Source: Linum tenue
Lineage: Eukaryota > Streptophyta > Magnoliopsida > Malpighiales > Linaceae
Direction: 5' to 3'
NCBI GenBank assembly: GCA_946122785.1
Contig: CAMGYJ010000006.1
Span: forward strand, 67,457,676-67,521,675
DNA length: 64,000 bases
This document shows positions 60,086-64,000 of the stretch, one piece after another. The first letter of the stretch is position 1. Each line of letters begins with the position of its first letter. The position numbers were made by a program, and so were the translations under genes. The notes under the pieces are model-generated. The model was given only the letters and a program-made list of their open reading frames with translations. It did no database searches and had not been told where the DNA came from.

Positions 60086-61500
60086 ATTTTAAATCATTTG
60101 CCCAAAATTTGAGAGTTATAAATTTGAACAAAAGTGGTAGAAATTTATTTTATGTAGATGAAATTATTGGTCTAGCCAAAATTTATTATTCTACCATCTT
60201 CTTTCTTTCTTAGTTAAATACATTTTTAATACAAATTAACATATTGAATTATTAATAATATAATTACAACACATTTCCATAGTTGGGAAAAGTATAAAAG
60301 ATACCATAGATGGAAATCAAATCATGTAAAAATATAAGTTAAAAAAACTATATTTTTATGAAATTGAATCCACATGGACTGTGTGAGAGTCATCAATATA
60401 CGATCAAACTAAATTACCCAAAAACATATATACGATTAAACTAGCTCGCACAAATTATAAAAAAAAATTACAAATCTTGTACACGTCGAATAAATATTTC
60501 TATTTTGTTCAAGAGGAATTTGACTAAAAATACCTGCAATTTTTGAACTTTCTCACGTTCCTGCCTATCTTTATTTATATGTACGGAGAAATTTGACAAC
60601 ATGGTTCAGTTTTTTAATTTTCATTTTATGCAATTTGGGTAAATTGGGTTCAGCTCAATTGAGTTTTGGGCAAATCAGGATTTGGATAATTGTATTGGTC
60701 AATTGATTTACGGATCATAAGAATTGTGAATCATAGACTTTTAGTCAACTTTGATTGTGGGCAGATCACAAATCGAATTGACTAGAAAAGTCATTCAAAT
60801 CGCGTTATGACTTGATACCTCCCTCACACCACTGCACTTTCCCTTACCAAAATTTGCCGATATACAATCTACTAAACAAAGAGAATATATCTCATCCACA
60901 ACTTTTAACTTTTATACCATGGCCAATATGTCAAAAGTTGAAATAAAAGGCTCCATGGTCTTACATGTATAATGAGTAAATATTGCCTATACAGATAGAA
61001 TAGGTTCAGCATTAACCCGAATTACAAAATTACGCTAAACACATACATTATTTTTCTCTATAAATCTCATTAATTACTCTCCTTATATGTAGACAATCTA
61101 ACATATACACTACTTTCCTATATATAAGAAAGTCCCCATAACATAACTACTCAAGTAAATGGTTTATCCATCCCAAACAAATTTGGTCATATCCCCGTTA
61201 GCTCCACAACATTGAGATGGAAAGAAATCCATTCAAACTTTAGAGGATGAAACAAGGACAACCAACATACACAACATTGAAAGTGAAACCTAGAGAGAGA
61301 ATGAAGGAAAGAGAGAGAAAGATAGAGGGGGGCCAAGATGTCCTTAGCAAGGACAACAAACAAGGTTAACCCCAATGGGTTTGGCCACCCCACCGCATAT
61401 CACATATGTCCCTCCCCCCCTTTGCCCAATTGCCCCCACATGCCCTTCCCTCTCTCTCTCTCTCTCATTTCCCCCTTTCTCTCTCCTTCCATCTCCCAAA
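60086..61500. other. AT-rich spacer
   Basis: No gene recognised until the SAUR promoter. Confidence 0.5.
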
Positions 61501-61635
61501 TCCCTCAATTGTCCCCATAAATACCCTTCTCCTCTTCCCAAACCCACAAACCCCAAAATCAAAAAGCCTTTCTCAATCTCAAGTTCCCAACCCACAAGAA
61601 GAAGAAGAAGAAAAAGTTTGCATCTTTCACAAAAA
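61390..61635 (+). promoter_or_regulatory. SAUR promoter and leader
   Basis: It contains a cacatatg/CATATG element near 61401, a CACATG E-box near 61437, a (TC)n tract at 61449-61466 and a TATA-like cataaata at 61515-61522. A roughly 110-base leader precedes the ATG. E-boxes of this type are bound by PIF/BZR-class factors in other SAUR promoters; that they act here is inference. Confidence 0.5.
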
Positions 61636-61956
61636 ATGGCCATCAGGAAATCGAACAAGCTCCCGCAGACAGCCATGATCAAGCAAATCCTCAAGAGATG
61701 CTCCAGCCTGGGCAAGCGCAACGGCTACCTCGACGGCGGCGGCCTCCCGCTCGACGTGCCGAAGGGACACTTCGTGGTGTACGTCGGCGAGAACCGGAGT
61801 AGGTACATTGTCCCCATTTCCTTCCTCAGCCGGCCGGAGTTCCAGACTCTGCTCCACCAGGCGGCGGAAGAGTTTGGGTTCGACCACGACATGGGTCTGA
61901 CCATTCCTTGCGAAGAAGTCGTATTTCAGTCCTTAACTTCCATGCTCTCCGCCTAA
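61636..61956 (+). CDS. SAUR family protein, SAUR50-like
   Basis: Small auxin-up RNA proteins inhibit PP2C.D phosphatases at the plasma membrane, which raises H+-ATPase activity and cell expansion. Single exon, 106 aa, as usual for SAURs. The basic N-terminus [20 protein letters not shown] is followed by [11 protein letters not shown]. The SAUR domain is [20 protein letters not shown] with [17 protein letters not shown] and [17 protein letters not shown]. It most resembles the Arabidopsis SAUR50/53 type by recall of its motifs. The frame is intact; the start is the only in-frame ATG that fits the family. Confidence 0.96.
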   Translation: MAIRKSNKLPQTAMIKQILKRCSSLGKRNGYLDGGGLPLDVPKGHFVVYVGENRSRYIVPISFLSRPEFQTLLHQAAEEFGFDHDMGLTIPCEEVVFQSLTSMLSA

Positions 61957-62826
61957 GGGAGTGATTCGGGGATTCTTCTTTTTTTGAGGTATTAGGGGGG
62001 TAATTTGGAGGGAATTTGTTGATGAAGAAGCTGCTTAACTTGCTTCTCATTTTCTCCCAAATTTTCATCCTCCTACCTCTTTTTTTTGTTTCTTCTCATT
62101 AACAGATTTTATCCGACTCGAACCGGACCGGACCCGTTAGTTTGGTTGGGGGGTTGCTGATTTGTAAATCTACGGAGCTGCTAGAGTTGGAGTTTGGTTC
62201 GGGTATGGGGTTGGACCGTAATTAATTGACTGGGTTTTGGATGTATGGTTACGTTAATTTGACTAATGATCATGATTATAGACTGATTGTTAGCCCCAAA
62301 GTGATGACTAATGATGATTATGGATACGAGGTGCCTTGATTTGGGGGGTTTCGATCCTCGTGCCTTTTGATTACGTTTGTTTGTTTCTGTGGTTTTTTCA
62401 CTTGATTACAGGATCTTGTCTTTTGGCTTTAGGTGTAATTTAAGTTAAGGGCAGGGCAGGGAATGGGGCGCTACAGTTTATTTCGGTTATGAGTTAAGGA
62501 AATTGTTCTTAACCGACACCTACCCGCCGAATGTTTTGTCAAGTGGGCTATTTTATTAAAAAGATGGAGAAATTCAATTTTAATTAGCGTAAAAAATTAA
62601 CCAACATGATTATGGCCTGAAAAGGGTTGGTGCCTTGGTGGGCCTGTGGCTTACGGCTTAGATTGAGTGTTTAACAATGATATTTAGGATTTGCGACCGT
62701 AGGATTTTGATTAAATTAAGTATATGGATTTTGATTAATTAAGTATGGATTTTAAGTAATTAAGAATTTCATGATATCTGGGTTCCATATTTGTCGTAAT
62801 AGTCAAAATTTTCAATTGGACCAATG
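61957..62826. other. SAUR 3' flank and spacer
   Basis: No other gene seen. Confidence 0.5.
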
Positions 62827-62827
62827 A

Positions 62828-63915
62828 AGATAATGTTTTTTTTTACAGAACCCCAGACGATGGGCAATGTGGAAAAATGGAAATGGATGTGGAACCTTGA
62901 TATCCCTCCAAAGCTTAAGTTCTTCGTATGGAGGTGCTCTAAGAACGGTCTTGCTACAAAAGAGAAACTCTTTAGGAGGAAATGCTCTCCTAACTCAACG
63001 TGTCAAGTGTGTCAATGCCCCATTGAGTCCCTCCTTCACTGCCTGTTCTTGTGCGACCACGCAAGAGAATCTTGGAATGCTATCTTCCCTTCCCTCCCTT
63101 TTCCGGCTCAGTCTACAGCCTTCCTTGACTGGTTGTACTTTATCAAGGATGTTATCCACCCAGGAGCCTTGACCCATGTTATCTTCCTGTGCTGGAATAT
63201 TTGGAAGGCAAGAAATGAGTGTGTGTTCAAGAATCGGATCCCTTGGCATCCGAATGTGATTATGAGAACGTACAAGGATTTTACTGAATGGACGACTTGT
63301 CCGAAGGTCCCCCCCCCCCCCTTAACTCGCCTTCAGCTCAGCTCAGGGGAGCCCAATCACTCACCTCTCCACCGCCAAGCAATCATAATTATGTGATTCA
63401 CTGTGATGGGTCGTTCTTAAACGACTCCCAGCCGGCGGCATATGGTGTTGTTGTCATTAACCACCATGGACAAGTGTGTGACGGGCGAGCTGACACCCTC
63501 CTTTGTTCCACCCCATTCGAAGCCGAAACAAAAGCTCTCTTGGAAGGTCTCAAATTAGCTCAAGAATATGGCACTGAATGAGTTGTCCAGTCTGACTGCC
63601 AGACGTTAGTTAAAGCTCTTCAACAAGAACCTAGATATTGGCCATGGCGAGGAGCAGCAGGGATTGGATCAATGGTTTCAATCCTGAGAGCAAATCCTCA
63701 AATCAAGGTCAATGCGGTGTCGCGTAGTTGTAATGTCAGAGCAGATTGGGTTGCGCGATCTCTTGCTAGATCTTCTCTCCCAATTAACTGGATTAGTGTT
63801 CTTGATCTAATTTCTGATTTCCTTTGAGATTTGTAACCGTCTTCTTCGAATTAGTGTTGGAATAAAAGTTGATTCTTACTGTAAAAAAAAAAAAAGATAA
63901 TGTTTTTGTTTACAG
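62828..63915 (+). mobile_element. 5'-truncated LINE with 21-bp target duplication
   Basis: L1-type insertion, about 62849-63893. It encodes the zinc-binding tail of a reverse transcriptase (IPPKLKFFVWRC, CQVCQCPIESLLHCLFLC). After a frame change at a run of 13 C (63309-63321) it encodes an RNase H domain starting HCDGSFLNDSQPAAYGVVVI, interrupted by TGA at 63579. It ends in a 3' tail and a run of 13 A. The flanks agataatgttttttttt+acag (62828-62848) and agataatgtttttgttt+acag (63895-63915) differ at 1 of 21. This is a recent but dead-on-arrival or quickly inactivated copy. Confidence 0.92.
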
Positions 63916-64000
63916 GGAGTTAAAAGTTAAAACTGATTATTCATAAAAAAAAAAAGTTAAAACTGATTGAGTAAATAAGTAGCCATGTGACTAGTAGCGT

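Overview
The window is nuclear DNA of a flowering plant, most likely a eudicot. Protein-coding genes have GT-AG introns, their best matches by recognisable motifs are plant families (SAUR, LOG, GH9 endo-glucanase, plastid-type ATP sulfurylase), and the AT-rich intergenic DNA is full of plant transposon classes. I do not assign a species.

Layout. 0-7.2 kb is gene-dense: a broken copy of the last DPH5 exon (60-285), an uncharacterised multi-pass membrane protein gene on the minus strand (631-1344), DPH5 diphthine synthase divergent from it (1612-3046), and a membrane-anchored GH9 endo-glucanase (4755-7174). A 1.1-kb foldback Mutator-like element follows (8000-9098). LOG, the cytokinin-activating phosphoribohydrolase, is on the minus strand at 10855-12647. 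From 13.8 to 29 kb the window is almost only repeats: LINE, Gypsy, hAT, CACTA, SINE and MULE pieces, with one intact tRNA-Cys(GCA) at 26085-26156. ATP sulfurylase lies on the minus strand at 29121-31890, but its reading frame carries four single-base indels. A decayed Copia retrotransposon (about 32640-35510) is split by a hAT element with a perfect 8-bp target duplication. Two Mutator-like elements (36522-38015 and 38197-39505) and a Copia-like LTR with another hAT insertion lead up to XRN3, a 23-exon nuclear 5'-3' exoribonuclease gene (40624-47250). 47.3-61 kb is again repeats (hAT, MULE, a 140-bp tandem array, a SINE). A SAUR gene (61636-61956) and a 5'-truncated LINE with a 21-bp target duplication close the window.

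The genes are ordinary housekeeping and growth genes and do not form an operon-like unit: translation factor modification (DPH5), RNA decay (XRN3), sulfate assimilation (ATP sulfurylase), cell-wall modification (GH9), cytokinin activation (LOG) and auxin response (SAUR). The unusual content is the mobile DNA. At least nine DNA transposons can be delimited to the base by terminal inverted repeats plus matching 8- or 9-bp target duplications. Three are MULEs with perfect 9-bp duplications and distinctive interiors (two GC-rich and gene-like, one a near-perfect 490-bp-arm hairpin). Several hAT elements share one architecture: ends made of a short motif repeated in both orientations, with a different motif in each family.
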